Part shown: piece after piece, positions 1-7,689 of the stretch
Layout: each line of letters starts with the position of its first letter
Position numbering within the stretch: position 1 is the first letter of the stretch
From: Pedobacter sp. L105
GTDB lineage: Bacteria; Bacteroidota; Bacteroidia; Sphingobacteriales; Sphingobacteriaceae
Assembly: GCF_009765875.1 (NCBI RefSeq)
Contig: NZ_LMUP01000016.1
Location: 146,151 to 210,150 of the forward strand
Length of the DNA: 64,000 bases
Reading direction: 5' to 3'
Notes under the pieces: generated by a model
Databases searched by the model: none
Told to the model about the DNA's origin: nothing
What the model saw: only the letters and a program-made list of their open reading frames with translations
Program-made: the position numbers and the translations under genes

Positions 1-2
1 AA

Positions 3-1061
3 GATGTAGTGTTATTTGGCTTTGGAAGAATTGGCCGGCTGGCAGCGAGGGAACTGATCCTTCAAACAGGAAAAGGGGAACAGCTTCGCCTGCGCGCTGT
101 TGTCACCAGATCCTATAGTGATGAAGAATTAACCAAACGCGCCGAGTTACTGCGTACAGATTCAGTTCATGGTCCTTTTAACGGAATCATTACTGAAGAC
201 TTCAATAACAAAGCTCTGATCATTAATGGACAAATGATCTATTTTATCCAGGCAGAACATCCGGAAGAAGTCGATTATAGTGCCTATGATATAACGAATG
301 CCCTGTTAATAGATAATACCGGTATATTCCGCGACCGTGAAGGCCTGAGCAGGCATCTAACGAACAAAGAGATCAGCAAAGTATTACTCACCGCTCCGGG
401 CAAAGGAGATATCCCAAATATAGTGACAGGTATTAACGACCAGGATATTGATTTCAACAAGGCTGATATCCTTTCCAATGCTTCCTGTACCACCAATGCA
501 ATCATCCCAGTTTTAAAACTGATAGATGATGCTTTCGGGATTGAAAAAGGACATATTGAATCCATCCATTCTTATACCAACGATCAGAACCTCCTTGATA
601 ATTACCATAAAAAGTACCGCCGCGGACGATCCGCAGCACTGAACCTGGTGATTACAGAAACAGGGGCAGATAAAGCTGTTTCCAGAGTGATCCCGCATCT
701 GGAAGGCAAACTAACCGGAAATGCGGTACGTGTGCCTACCCCCAATGTATCCCTCGCCATCCTCAATTTATCACTGGAAAAGACAAGTACAAGAGACGAA
801 GTAATTGAAGTTTTAAAACAAGCTTCGCTTTTTGGAGATCTTTCAGAGCAGATTGAGTTTTCCATATCAAAAGAACTGGTTAGTTCTGACTTAATTGGCA
901 ATAGCCACGCTACAATTATCGATGGTCCTGCCACAATTATGGCAAAAGATAATAAATCGGTAATCATCTATACCTGGTATGATAATGAATATGGATATAC
1001 CAGACAGGTTATCCGTCTCGCTAAAAAACTTGCTGGTGTTGTGCGGCTTACGTATTATTAA
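3..1061 (+). CDS. gap: Glyceraldehyde-3-phosphate dehydrogenase, 5' end outside the window
   Basis: This NAD(P)-dependent dehydrogenase interconverts glyceraldehyde 3-phosphate and 1,3-bisphosphoglycerate in glycolysis and gluconeogenesis. The reading frame is already open at base 3 and reads D-V-V-L-F-G-F-G-R-I-G-R, so the GTG at base 9 is internal and the gene starts before the window. The Rossmann motif GFGRIGR is followed by the catalytic cysteine in S-C-T-T-N (about base 485) and the motif H-S-Y-T-N-D-Q that carries the active-site histidine. About 350 codons remain. A Rossmann strand this far into the frame fits the long (about 480-residue) GAPDH form found in Bacteroidota, but that is inference. 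The stop is followed by 179 bp without a gene. Confidence 0.93.
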   Translation, partial: DVVLFGFGRIGRLAARELILQTGKGEQLRLRAVVTRSYSDEELTKRAELLRTDSVHGPFNGIITEDFNNKALIINGQMIYFIQAEHPEEVDYSAYDITNALLIDNTGIFRDREGLSRHLTNKEISKVLLTAPGKGDIPNIVTGINDQDIDFNKADILSNASCTTNAIIPVLKLIDDAFGIEKGHIESIHSYTNDQNLLDNYHKKYRRGRSAALNLVITETGADKAVSRVIPHLEGKLTGNAVRVPTPNVSLAILNLSLEKTSTRDEVIEVLKQASLFGDLSEQIEFSISKELVSSDLIGNSHATIIDGPATIMAKDNKSVIIYTWYDNEYGYTRQVIRLAKKLAGVVRLTYY

Positions 1062-1240
1062 TGATGCACAACTAACTAAAATCCTTTCATTTAAAAATCA
1101 TAAAAACAAAACTAAATACTGTGCTGTTTGAATATTTTTTAATAGCCCATTGAAATGTCATTAATTTGCAATATATTAGGATTATCGAACTAGCCAAAGC
1201 CATATAAAATTAATCATCTGTTTAAAACTAACCAATTGCT

Positions 1241-2188
1241 ATGAAATTATATCTACTCCTACCCCTGGCAATTTTGCTGGGCTGCAATACGGTAAAGACA
1301 TCCAAAAACCTCCCCCCAAATTCAGATCAATTATTAAAAGATACTAAAATACTATCTTCTGATGCGTTTGAAGGCAGAAAAACAGGGACCAAAGGCGGTG
1401 AGATGGCCAGGGAATATATAGGAAAACGTTTCAAAGAAATAGGCTTGAAGACTTTTCCGATGTTGAACTCTTATCAGCAGGCATTTACCTTTGCTGGTAT
1501 TGATGACCCAAAGATCACAGGTAAAAATATGGTAGGTTTTGTTCCGGGCTACAGTTCAAAAATCATTGTGATATCGGCACACTATGACCACCTTGGAGTA
1601 ATCAACGGGAATATTTATAACGGTGCCGATGATAATGCTTCAGGTATTGCTGGAATGCTTAAAATCGCTTCCCATTACGCCAGGAGCAGACCGAATTATA
1701 CACTTGTCTTTGTAGCTTTTGACGCAGAAGAATTTGGAAGAAAAGGATCAGAATATTTTGTCAGCCATCTGCCTGTAGATATCAAAAGGATTAAACTCAA
1801 TATTAACCTGGATATGATCAGCCACAATGATAAAGGTGAATTATACGCTTGTGGCACTTATAAGTATCCGCAATTAAAGGACCATATTGGTACCAGCATC
1901 CCGGATCTGAAAATACTTTTTGGCCATGATAACCCAAAACTAGGTATTGACGACTGGACAGATCAAAGTGACCAATCGGCTTTTAATGCTAAAAATATTC
2001 CTTTCATTTACTTTGGTGTTGAAGATCATAAAGATTATCACAAATCAAGTGATAAGTTTGAAAACATCAACCAGGAATTTTTTGTCAATGCTGCAAATGG
2101 CATTATGGAAATCACGGATAATTTTGATAAAGACCGTAAGGTAGAGAAAGTATATAATGATACCGATACAGTTCAGTCTAAAAGATAG
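1241..2188 (+). CDS. M28-family zinc aminopeptidase, lipoprotein
   Basis: This is a predicted surface or periplasmic zinc exopeptidase of family M28. The N-terminus is a short lipoprotein signal with a lipobox ending L-L-G-C at Cys15, so the protein is probably lipidated. The M28 metal ligands are visible in order: H-Y-D-H near residue 115, the bridging Asp in G-A-D-D-N-A-S-G near 130, the Glu pair in A-E-E-F near 163, Asp in N-L-D-M-I-S near 191, and a late His in the D-H-K-D-Y-H segment. Its length, 315 residues, is typical for a single-domain M28 enzyme with no PA domain. It stands alone and is followed by a strong hairpin terminator. The natural substrate cannot be read from the sequence. 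Confidence 0.88.
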   Translation: MKLYLLLPLAILLGCNTVKTSKNLPPNSDQLLKDTKILSSDAFEGRKTGTKGGEMAREYIGKRFKEIGLKTFPMLNSYQQAFTFAGIDDPKITGKNMVGFVPGYSSKIIVISAHYDHLGVINGNIYNGADDNASGIAGMLKIASHYARSRPNYTLVFVAFDAEEFGRKGSEYFVSHLPVDIKRIKLNINLDMISHNDKGELYACGTYKYPQLKDHIGTSIPDLKILFGHDNPKLGIDDWTDQSDQSAFNAKNIPFIYFGVEDHKDYHKSSDKFENINQEFFVNAANGIMEITDNFDKDRKVEKVYNDTDTVQSKR

Positions 2189-2256
2189 TAACCAGAAGTA
2201 TCAGGATTTGAACACGATTTACGATAGTCAGTAAAAAACCCCAATCTTTCCAATAG

Positions 2257-2295
2257 AAAAAGGGCAATTTTCGAGTTGAAAGTTGCCCTTTTTTA
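2257..2295. terminator. Bidirectional hairpin terminator between convergent genes
   Basis: An 11-bp stem (AAAAAGGGCAA at 2257-2267, TTGCCCTTTTT at 2283-2293) has an A-run on the left and a T-run on the right. It can end transcription of the M28 gene on the plus strand and of the S41 protease gene on the minus strand. Confidence 0.85.
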
Positions 2296-2348
2296 TGATT
2301 TACTTACCCTTCAAATTTTTACTCTTTGAAGAGTTCTGCTGAATTCTA

Positions 2349-4013
2349 TTACTTTTTAATCGTCCTTTTATTAGCAATCATTCCTGTAAACTCACTTCTT
2401 GGATTAGCAGCCCTTACACCTCCTATAGTCAGCGCTTTAGGTCTTGCAGCACGATTAACAACACCCACAGTAGCCTGATTGCTTGTAGACCCAGGTACCA
2501 GTAAGTTTAAAGAGGCCGACAGATCCGCTTCTCTTTCATCACCAAAAGGATAAGTTGGATCATCGTCCATTGCTATACCCGGTATACCAAAGGTACCGGT
2601 TCCCGCAGGAACAAATCCTGAATAGTAACCGCCAAAACCATTTGCATTCTCGGTTTGAAACAGTGACATATATACCTGATATCTGTTTTGCAGTACAATT
2701 GGAAAGAATCCTACAGGCTTACCATAGGTAGTAGAACCAACTATCTGTACATTTACATATGGCCTCAATACATTGATCAGCAGTTCAGCTGCAGAAGCTG
2801 TATTTCCACTCACAATAAATACTACATTAGTAATCGTATTTAAACTTCCTTTTTTAGTAAAAGAAGCATTATTGCTTGGATCTGTCGTTGCATAACTTTC
2901 GTCGGCCAGCGTGTAAATAGCCCCGCTACTTCCGTTTTTATACTGTACTTTTCCATCAGAACCTAATGCCGGCTGATTCGCCAATATCGTTGCTTTACCA
3001 GCCTGCATCGTAGCATTATAAATCTCTGAATACATTTTTTTACCAGCAACACTGGAAGGTGCAATCAAATCAGCCAGGTATTCTGCGGTATTGATATATC
3101 CTCCGCCATTGTATCTCAAATCAACAACCAGGTCTGTTATCCCCTGGCCACTGAAATTAGAAAATACGGGATCAAGATTTACATCACTTGGTGCATCACT
3201 GTTTGTCAATGCAGAAAAACGGGCAAATGCCAGATAACCGATCTTAGTACCAGATCTGGTGATCACACTGGATGCATAAACCGGACTGCTTTTGTAAGAA
3301 GCTTTGGCAAGTGTTTTAGTAAACGGAACATTATCTACATAATTATAACCAGAAATCGTCACAGAATTTCCTGCTATAGCAGCATCAATTGCTGCGTGTT
3401 CTGTATCATAATCTTTTCCCACTACCGCAGTACCATTTACACTGGTAATTACCCAGCCCCTTTGCACGCCTGCTGCTGCGGCCGGAGAGCCAGGATAAAC
3501 AGCAGTAATAAATAAGATGTAGGCACCGGATGTGCTGCCCTCGAGATAATAAATCGGTCTGATACCAACATCATTACCATTACCTTCGGTATCTACATCA
3601 GCAGATTTGAGATTAGCAGATGCACTAGGATTAGCTTGTGTTAAATCATCTATAAATGAGTATTTTGGAAAGCCATCTCCATAATATTCATAAGGCTGAT
3701 TAGTTAAAGGATTAATTTTCAACTGACTGATTGCATACAATTCATCATTATAATTATCCAGATCAAGAGATTTAGAGGAATATTTTCTGGGATTGAACGT
3801 CGCATAATCAGGAATAGCATCATTCCATAGATAGATTTGTTTCGCATACAGAAACAAAGAATCTAAGGTTAATTGCTTAGGTGTTCCACTTGTTGGTGAA
3901 GTAGTTGAAGTGTTAGCAGTCTCTTCTTTATTTTTTTTACAGGAACTAATACCTATAATAATGACCAAAGCAGAGCCAATTACAAAGCGATTGTAGAGTA
4001 AATTTTTCTTCAT
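2349..4013 (-). CDS. S41-family carboxy-terminal processing protease, lipoprotein
   Basis: This is a tail-specific (CtpA/Prc-like) serine protease that should act in the periplasm or at the outer membrane. The N-terminus has a lipoprotein signal with lipobox G-I-S-S-C (Cys25), then a low-complexity Thr/Ser linker. A PDZ-like region around residues 165-235 (P-G-S-P-A-A-A-A-G) precedes the protease core with D-L-R-Y-N-G-G-G. The catalytic Ser lies in S-G-N-T-A-S-A-A-E near 405 and the general-base Lys in T-T-Y-G-K-P-V-G near 432. The length, 554 residues, fits Bacteroidota S41 lipoproteins. Only 33 bp separate it from the HAD-like gene upstream, so cotranscription with the lolD operon is possible. 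Its substrate is unknown. Confidence 0.9.
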   Translation of the reverse strand: MKKNLLYNRFVIGSALVIIIGISSCKKNKEETANTSTTSPTSGTPKQLTLDSLFLYAKQIYLWNDAIPDYATFNPRKYSSKSLDLDNYNDELYAISQLKINPLTNQPYEYYGDGFPKYSFIDDLTQANPSASANLKSADVDTEGNGNDVGIRPIYYLEGSTSGAYILFITAVYPGSPAAAAGVQRGWVITSVNGTAVVGKDYDTEHAAIDAAIAGNSVTISGYNYVDNVPFTKTLAKASYKSSPVYASSVITRSGTKIGYLAFARFSALTNSDAPSDVNLDPVFSNFSGQGITDLVVDLRYNGGGYINTAEYLADLIAPSSVAGKKMYSEIYNATMQAGKATILANQPALGSDGKVQYKNGSSGAIYTLADESYATTDPSNNASFTKKGSLNTITNVVFIVSGNTASAAELLINVLRPYVNVQIVGSTTYGKPVGFFPIVLQNRYQVYMSLFQTENANGFGGYYSGFVPAGTGTFGIPGIAMDDDPTYPFGDEREADLSASLNLLVPGSTSNQATVGVVNRAARPKALTIGGVRAANPRSEFTGMIANKRTIKK

Positions 4014-4046
4014 AGTTTTAGGGAGAGAACGCTGACAATTATGGAG

Positions 4047-4682
4047 TTAAGATACGAATAGTTCGTTTATTGTCAAAGAATTTAACCTTTTTAATCGAAA
4101 ATTAACATCAGTGGCGTATTCCGGATTAACAATAGGTTTATTCAAGCCAACCAGCAAGAGTTCTTCCTCCCTCAAATCATATTGAATACCAATTAATTCT
4201 ATGGTTTCCGCCACAGACCTGGTAGCAGTTTCTGCCAGGAAATAAACCTTCAGGTATAATTCCAGCCCATTCCATTCAATTTGCCTGATTTTATTTAACT
4301 GTATCGCAGGATCACCGTCCGCCAATAAAAAAAGAGGCTTTCCTGCTGCTTTTACCTCCTGCATCAGTGAGAGCACCGGAGCAAACAGCAATAACTTTAG
4401 GGGTAACTTTGCATTCCGGTGAAGCAAATCAAAATTAACCCTGTATTTTTCGCCAAGGCCGAATTGTGCTGCAGTACGTTCATATATACCTTCAGTACCT
4501 TCTTTAGCATATATTTCCCCCATAAAGCTTACAATCTCCGGCCCATCGATCTGTTCTGTATATTCTATAAATTGCGCAAACAGGTAATACACCTGTAGCA
4601 GATAATCTTTTTCCGGATAGATCACATCGTCCAGCTCAAATATAAAAGCCTTGCTATTATCGGTATATTGCTGATACTTCAT
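4047..4682 (-). CDS. HAD-superfamily-like protein with degraded catalytic motifs
   Basis: The 211-residue protein has the overall look of a HAD hydrolase of the pyrimidine 5'-nucleotidase type, with an F-x-L-D-D motif I and a helical cap starting Y-P-E-K-D-Y. The expected nucleophile Asp of motif I is Glu16 (E-L-D-D-V), motif II reads L-A-D-G-D where a Thr or Ser is expected, and the acidic motif IV region reads V-G-L-N-K-P. The motif III lysine (N-K-I-R, near 131) seems kept. I infer a non-catalytic or altered family member. Its ATG overlaps the stop of the upstream gene (TGATG), so the two are translationally coupled behind lolD. Confidence 0.7.
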   Translation of the reverse strand: MKYQQYTDNSKAFIFELDDVIYPEKDYLLQVYYLFAQFIEYTEQIDGPEIVSFMGEIYAKEGTEGIYERTAAQFGLGEKYRVNFDLLHRNAKLPLKLLLFAPVLSLMQEVKAAGKPLFLLADGDPAIQLNKIRQIEWNGLELYLKVYFLAETATRSVAETIELIGIQYDLREEELLLVGLNKPIVNPEYATDVNFRLKRLNSLTINELFVS

Positions 4683-5179
4683 CAGGAAATAGAAAATAAT
4701 ACAGGATTAAACCCATTTGCAGTTTCCTGCATATAAAATACGCCATTGAGCTCTTTTTCTTTACCGGCAGTACGCAACGAAGGATCAGATACTGTTCCAA
4801 ATTGCAATTCGCCCTTATCATATAACGCCCAATCTGATGTTGTTAATGGCCCTGACTGCTCATAAAGAGGAAAACTAAGGATATCCGGCAGCAGTACGTG
4901 GACATTAAACTCTTCAAATAATACCAGCGACTTTACCACTGCTTCCAGTTCAAAACGGTGTAGCGGCAATAAGCGGTCTGCTTCCTGATCCAGGCAGGCA
5001 TTCAGCAAAGTATGGGCTATAGTATCTTCATTTTTCTCTCCCAGACTGATAAACTGATATTGTGAAGAAGAAAAAGCTGGCGTCTCCCCATAATCGCTAA
5101 GGATAACCTGGTCCCCTGTAAAAGCCTTTAATAATTTGAGTGCCTGGGCAGATTTGCCCCCGGTAATTAGTGTTTTCAA
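4682..5179 (-). CDS. Orphan ATP-grasp N-terminal (pre-ATP-grasp) domain-like protein
   Basis: I do not recognise a characterised family for this 165-residue protein. The start (K-T-L-I-T-G-G-K-S-A-Q-A-L-K-L) looks like the Rossmann-like N-domain that precedes ATP-grasp modules in carbamoyl-phosphate-synthase-like ligases, but the ATP-binding module is absent and the gene ends where it would begin. The start codon is TTG at 5179. The codons before it are AAT and the TAG stop of lolD, so no upstream start is possible in this frame. It overlaps the following HAD-like gene by one base. Binding of a ligand or partner rather than ligation is an inference. A truncated remnant is the alternative. Confidence 0.55.
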   Translation of the reverse strand: MKTLITGGKSAQALKLLKAFTGDQVILSDYGETPAFSSSQYQFISLGEKNEDTIAHTLLNACLDQEADRLLPLHRFELEAVVKSLVLFEEFNVHVLLPDILSFPLYEQSGPLTTSDWALYDKGELQFGTVSDPSLRTAGKEKELNGVFYMQETANGFNPVLFSIS

Positions 5180-5182
5180 ATT

Positions 5183-5833
5183 CTATACAATTAAACCATC
5201 TTTCATAGTAACTACCCTATCGCTAATCTCCGCAAGGTCTTCATTGTGGGTAACGATAACAAAGGTCTGTTTAAAGTTATCACGCAGGGTGATAAAAAAC
5301 TGGTGCAGCGATTTCGCATTGGCAGAATCCAGGTTTCCTGAAGGCTCATCTGCCAATATAATAGCTGGATCATTAATTAAAGCACGGGCTACCGCTATGC
5401 GCTGCTGTTCTCCACCAGAAAGCTGGTTAGGCTTATGTGTAGACCGATCTTTTAAACCCAAAAGGTCCAGCAGTTCCATTGCCCTGATTTCCGCCTCTTT
5501 TTTACTTTTTTTCGCAATAAAAGCGGGAATACAAATGTTTTCCATCGCAGAGAACTCCGGCAGCAGGTGATGAAACTGAAACACAAAGCCAATATTCTGG
5601 TTTCTGAAGATACTCAGCAATTCACCGGATAGCTTACTTACCTTAGTGCCATTTAATTCTACACTACCTTCATCCGGTTTATCCAGCGTACCCAAAATAT
5701 GCAAAAGCGTACTTTTACCCGCTCCGGAAGCGCCTATAATACTCACGACCTCTCCTTTATTGACCTCAAAATCTACTCCTTTAAGGATGGGCAGATTTCC
5801 GTAAGCTTTCCTGATACCTGTGGCTTTTAGCAT
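5183..5833 (-). CDS. lolD: LolD-type ABC transporter ATP-binding protein
   Basis: This is the ATPase subunit of a MacB/LolCDE-type exporter. LolD powers extraction of lipoproteins from the inner membrane. Walker A is G-A-S-G-A-G-K-S-T (about 34-42), the signature is L-S-G-G-E-Q-Q-R (about 138), and Walker B with the LolD-type extension is I-L-A-D-E-P-S-G-N-L-D (about 158-168), followed by the switch His in V-T-H-N. The length, 216 residues, is normal for LolD. No LolC/LolE permease is adjacent, as is usual when the subunits are scattered. It is the first gene of a run with the ATP-grasp-like and HAD-like genes; the next gene begins three bases after its TAG stop. Confidence 0.85.
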   Translation of the reverse strand: MLKATGIRKAYGNLPILKGVDFEVNKGEVVSIIGASGAGKSTLLHILGTLDKPDEGSVELNGTKVSKLSGELLSIFRNQNIGFVFQFHHLLPEFSAMENICIPAFIAKKSKKEAEIRAMELLDLLGLKDRSTHKPNQLSGGEQQRIAVARALINDPAIILADEPSGNLDSANAKSLHQFFITLRDNFKQTFVIVTHNEDLAEISDRVVTMKDGLIV

Positions 5834-5939
5834 ACAGCAAACTTACAAAAAGTTGAGATTAAATCTAGTTAACGTAAATTTTACGCCTTTTGCCAAAGTA
5901 TAAAAGGGGAAATAAGTTTTTAAAACCGATCTATAATTG

Positions 5940-5947
5940 TAGATTTG
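5940..5947 (+). promoter_or_regulatory. Candidate -7 promoter element for sucC
   Basis: TAGATTTG matches the Bacteroidota -7 consensus TAnnTTTG exactly and lies 18 bp before the sucC ATG. The -33 TTG is not present at the expected distance (TTT instead), so this is moderate evidence only. Confidence 0.4.
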
Positions 5948-5965
5948 ACTCAAATTTTTCAGCTA

Positions 5966-7156
5966 ATGAATATACACGAATATCAAGGTAAAGAAATACT
6001 TAAAAGTTTTGGTGTTGCCGTACAAGAAGGCATAGTTGCCGAAACTGTTGAGCAGGCTGTAGAAGCTGCTAAAAAAGTAACGGCAGATTATAACTCAGAC
6101 TGGGTAGTGATTAAAGCACAAATCCATGCTGGTGGCAGAGGTAAAGGTGGTGGTGTTAAATTAGCCAAAAACCTGGAAGAGGTTAAACAAAGAGCTACTG
6201 ATATTTTAGGTATGCAGTTGGTTACTCCTCAAACCGGACCAGAAGGTAAAAAAGTAAATAAGATCTTGGTTGCACAGGATGTTTACTATCCAGGAGCTTC
6301 TGAAACAAAAGAATTTTATGTCAGCGTTTTATTAAACCGCGCTACAGGCAGAAACATCATCATGTATTCTACTGAAGGTGGTATGGATATCGAAGAAGTT
6401 TCTGAACATACTCCTCACTTGATCTTCAAGGAAGAAGTTGATCCTAAAGTTGGCCTTCAGGCTTTCCAGGCACGTAAAATTGCTTTTAACCTGGGTTTAA
6501 GCGGTGCTGCTTTTAAAGAAATGGTGAAATTTGTTACTGCACTGTATAAAGCTTACGACAGTACTGATTCTGCGATGTTTGAAATCAATCCGGTTTTAAA
6601 AACTTCAGATGACAAGATCATTGCTGTAGATGCCAAAGTAGATTTAGATGAAAATGCTTTATTCCGTCACCCTGCTTATGCAGCTATGCGTGATAAACTG
6701 GAAGAAGATCCTACTGATGTTGAAGCAAGTGAGTCAAACTTAAACTATGTAAAATTAGATGGAAACGTTGGCTGTATGGTTAACGGTGCTGGTTTAGCTA
6801 TGGCTACCATGGACATCATCAAAATTGCTGGTGGCGAGCCTGCAAATTTCCTTGACGTAGGTGGAACTGCAAATGCACAAACTGTGAAAGCTGGTTTTAA
6901 CATCATCTTAAAAGATCCAAATGTTAAAGCTATCCTGATCAATATATTTGGTGGTATTGTACGTTGCGACCGTGTTGCACAAGGTGTGATTGATGCTTAT
7001 AAAGAAATAGGTGATATCCCTGTTCCAATTATCTGTCGTTTACAAGGTACCAATGCTGAAGAAGCGAAAAAACTAATCGATGAATCAGGCTTAAAAGTAT
7101 TCTCTGCAATTGCATTGAAAGACGCTGCTGCCCTGGTTACCCAAGTTTTAGCTTAA
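5966..7156 (+). CDS. sucC: Succinate-CoA ligase (ADP-forming) beta subunit
   Basis: The beta subunit of succinyl-CoA synthetase couples succinyl-CoA cleavage to nucleotide phosphorylation in the TCA cycle. I take the ATG at 5966, giving the canonical N-terminus M-N-I-H-E-Y-Q-G-K-E, over a TTG seven codons upstream. The protein is 396 residues, as usual. The ATP-grasp half carries A-G-G-R-G-K-G-G-G near residues 45-55 and the C-terminal ligase half carries G-G-x-P-A-N-F-L-D-V-G-G and N-I-F-G-G-I-V-R-C. The partner sucD is not in the window, a common split in Bacteroidota. A hairpin terminator follows directly. Confidence 0.97.
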   Translation: MNIHEYQGKEILKSFGVAVQEGIVAETVEQAVEAAKKVTADYNSDWVVIKAQIHAGGRGKGGGVKLAKNLEEVKQRATDILGMQLVTPQTGPEGKKVNKILVAQDVYYPGASETKEFYVSVLLNRATGRNIIMYSTEGGMDIEEVSEHTPHLIFKEEVDPKVGLQAFQARKIAFNLGLSGAAFKEMVKFVTALYKAYDSTDSAMFEINPVLKTSDDKIIAVDAKVDLDENALFRHPAYAAMRDKLEEDPTDVEASESNLNYVKLDGNVGCMVNGAGLAMATMDIIKIAGGEPANFLDVGGTANAQTVKAGFNIILKDPNVKAILINIFGGIVRCDRVAQGVIDAYKEIGDIPVPIICRLQGTNAEEAKKLIDESGLKVFSAIALKDAAALVTQVLA

Positions 7157-7188
7157 GCAGTCAAAAAAATAAGATCTTCGGATCATAT

Positions 7189-7221
7189 AATGCCAATTGT
7201 TAATTCAGTTGGCATTTTTTT
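7189..7221 (+). terminator. Rho-independent terminator of sucC
   Basis: The stem AATGCCAA/TTGGCATT (7189-7196 and 7209-7216) is followed by a T-run to 7221, just downstream of the sucC stop. Confidence 0.8.
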
Positions 7222-7252
7222 ATGCCCTCTTTTTCAGCAACAAATTTTAAAC

Positions 7253-7284
7253 AAAAAAATCCTCCAATTTTTACGTCGGAGGAT
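7253..7284 (-). terminator. Orphan minus-strand terminator hairpin
   Basis: ATCCTCC (7259-7265) pairs with GGAGGAT (7278-7284). The A-run at 7253-7258 gives a U-tract on the minus strand only. No minus-strand gene lies to its right before asnS, so whatever it terminates is short or non-coding. A TATATTTG on the minus strand (7300-7293) sits just before the hairpin. Confidence 0.55.
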
Positions 7285-7300
7285 CTTTAAACCAAATATA

Positions 7301-7662
7301 AATTAAACGAGCAATACAAACATACGGATATTTATTACAAATACAAGTTTTATTTTATTTTTTTCATTAATAAACTTGTAAACACTCATTTTTAAATAAA
7401 AAAACGTTAAATAATACTCTAAATGCACTCATAAATATTAAAATAAAGACAAAAAGCATAATTCAACATAAAAATAAGGCATAAAAATTAATTTAAAATC
7501 TAAAAATGGCCCTATTGTTCATTTTTAACTAAGAAATAACAATCATTTTCATTTTTTAAAACAAATCAGTAACAATAATTTAACATTATCTTCATATCAC
7601 TTCCTGATACCCAATCTTTAAACTTCTCCTTACTCATCCTGTTATTTCTTGATGGAATTCCT
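7301..7662. other. AT-rich intergenic region without a recognised gene
   Basis: About 360 bp of very AT-rich DNA between the orphan hairpin and the asnS promoter. I see no convincing reading frame, tRNA or known RNA fold on either strand. It could hold the 5' part of a small minus-strand RNA ending at 7253-7284. Confidence 0.4.
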
Positions 7663-7670
7663 TATTTTTG
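7663..7670 (+). promoter_or_regulatory. Candidate -7 promoter element for asnS
   Basis: TATTTTTG matches TAnnTTTG and ends 20 bp before the asnS ATG. No TTG is found at the 19-nt spacing, so only the -7 part is supported. Confidence 0.4.
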
Positions 7671-7689
7671 AGCGCTCCACAAAAAGATC

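Noticed and set aside
602..967. Long open frame on the strand opposite the GAPDH gene
   Set aside because: It is the mirror of a well-conserved coding region and has no family features.
5838..5845. TAAGTTTG on the minus strand just before lolD
   Set aside because: It matches the -7 consensus but lies only five bases from the ATG and has no -33 TTG, so it is probably chance in AT-rich DNA.
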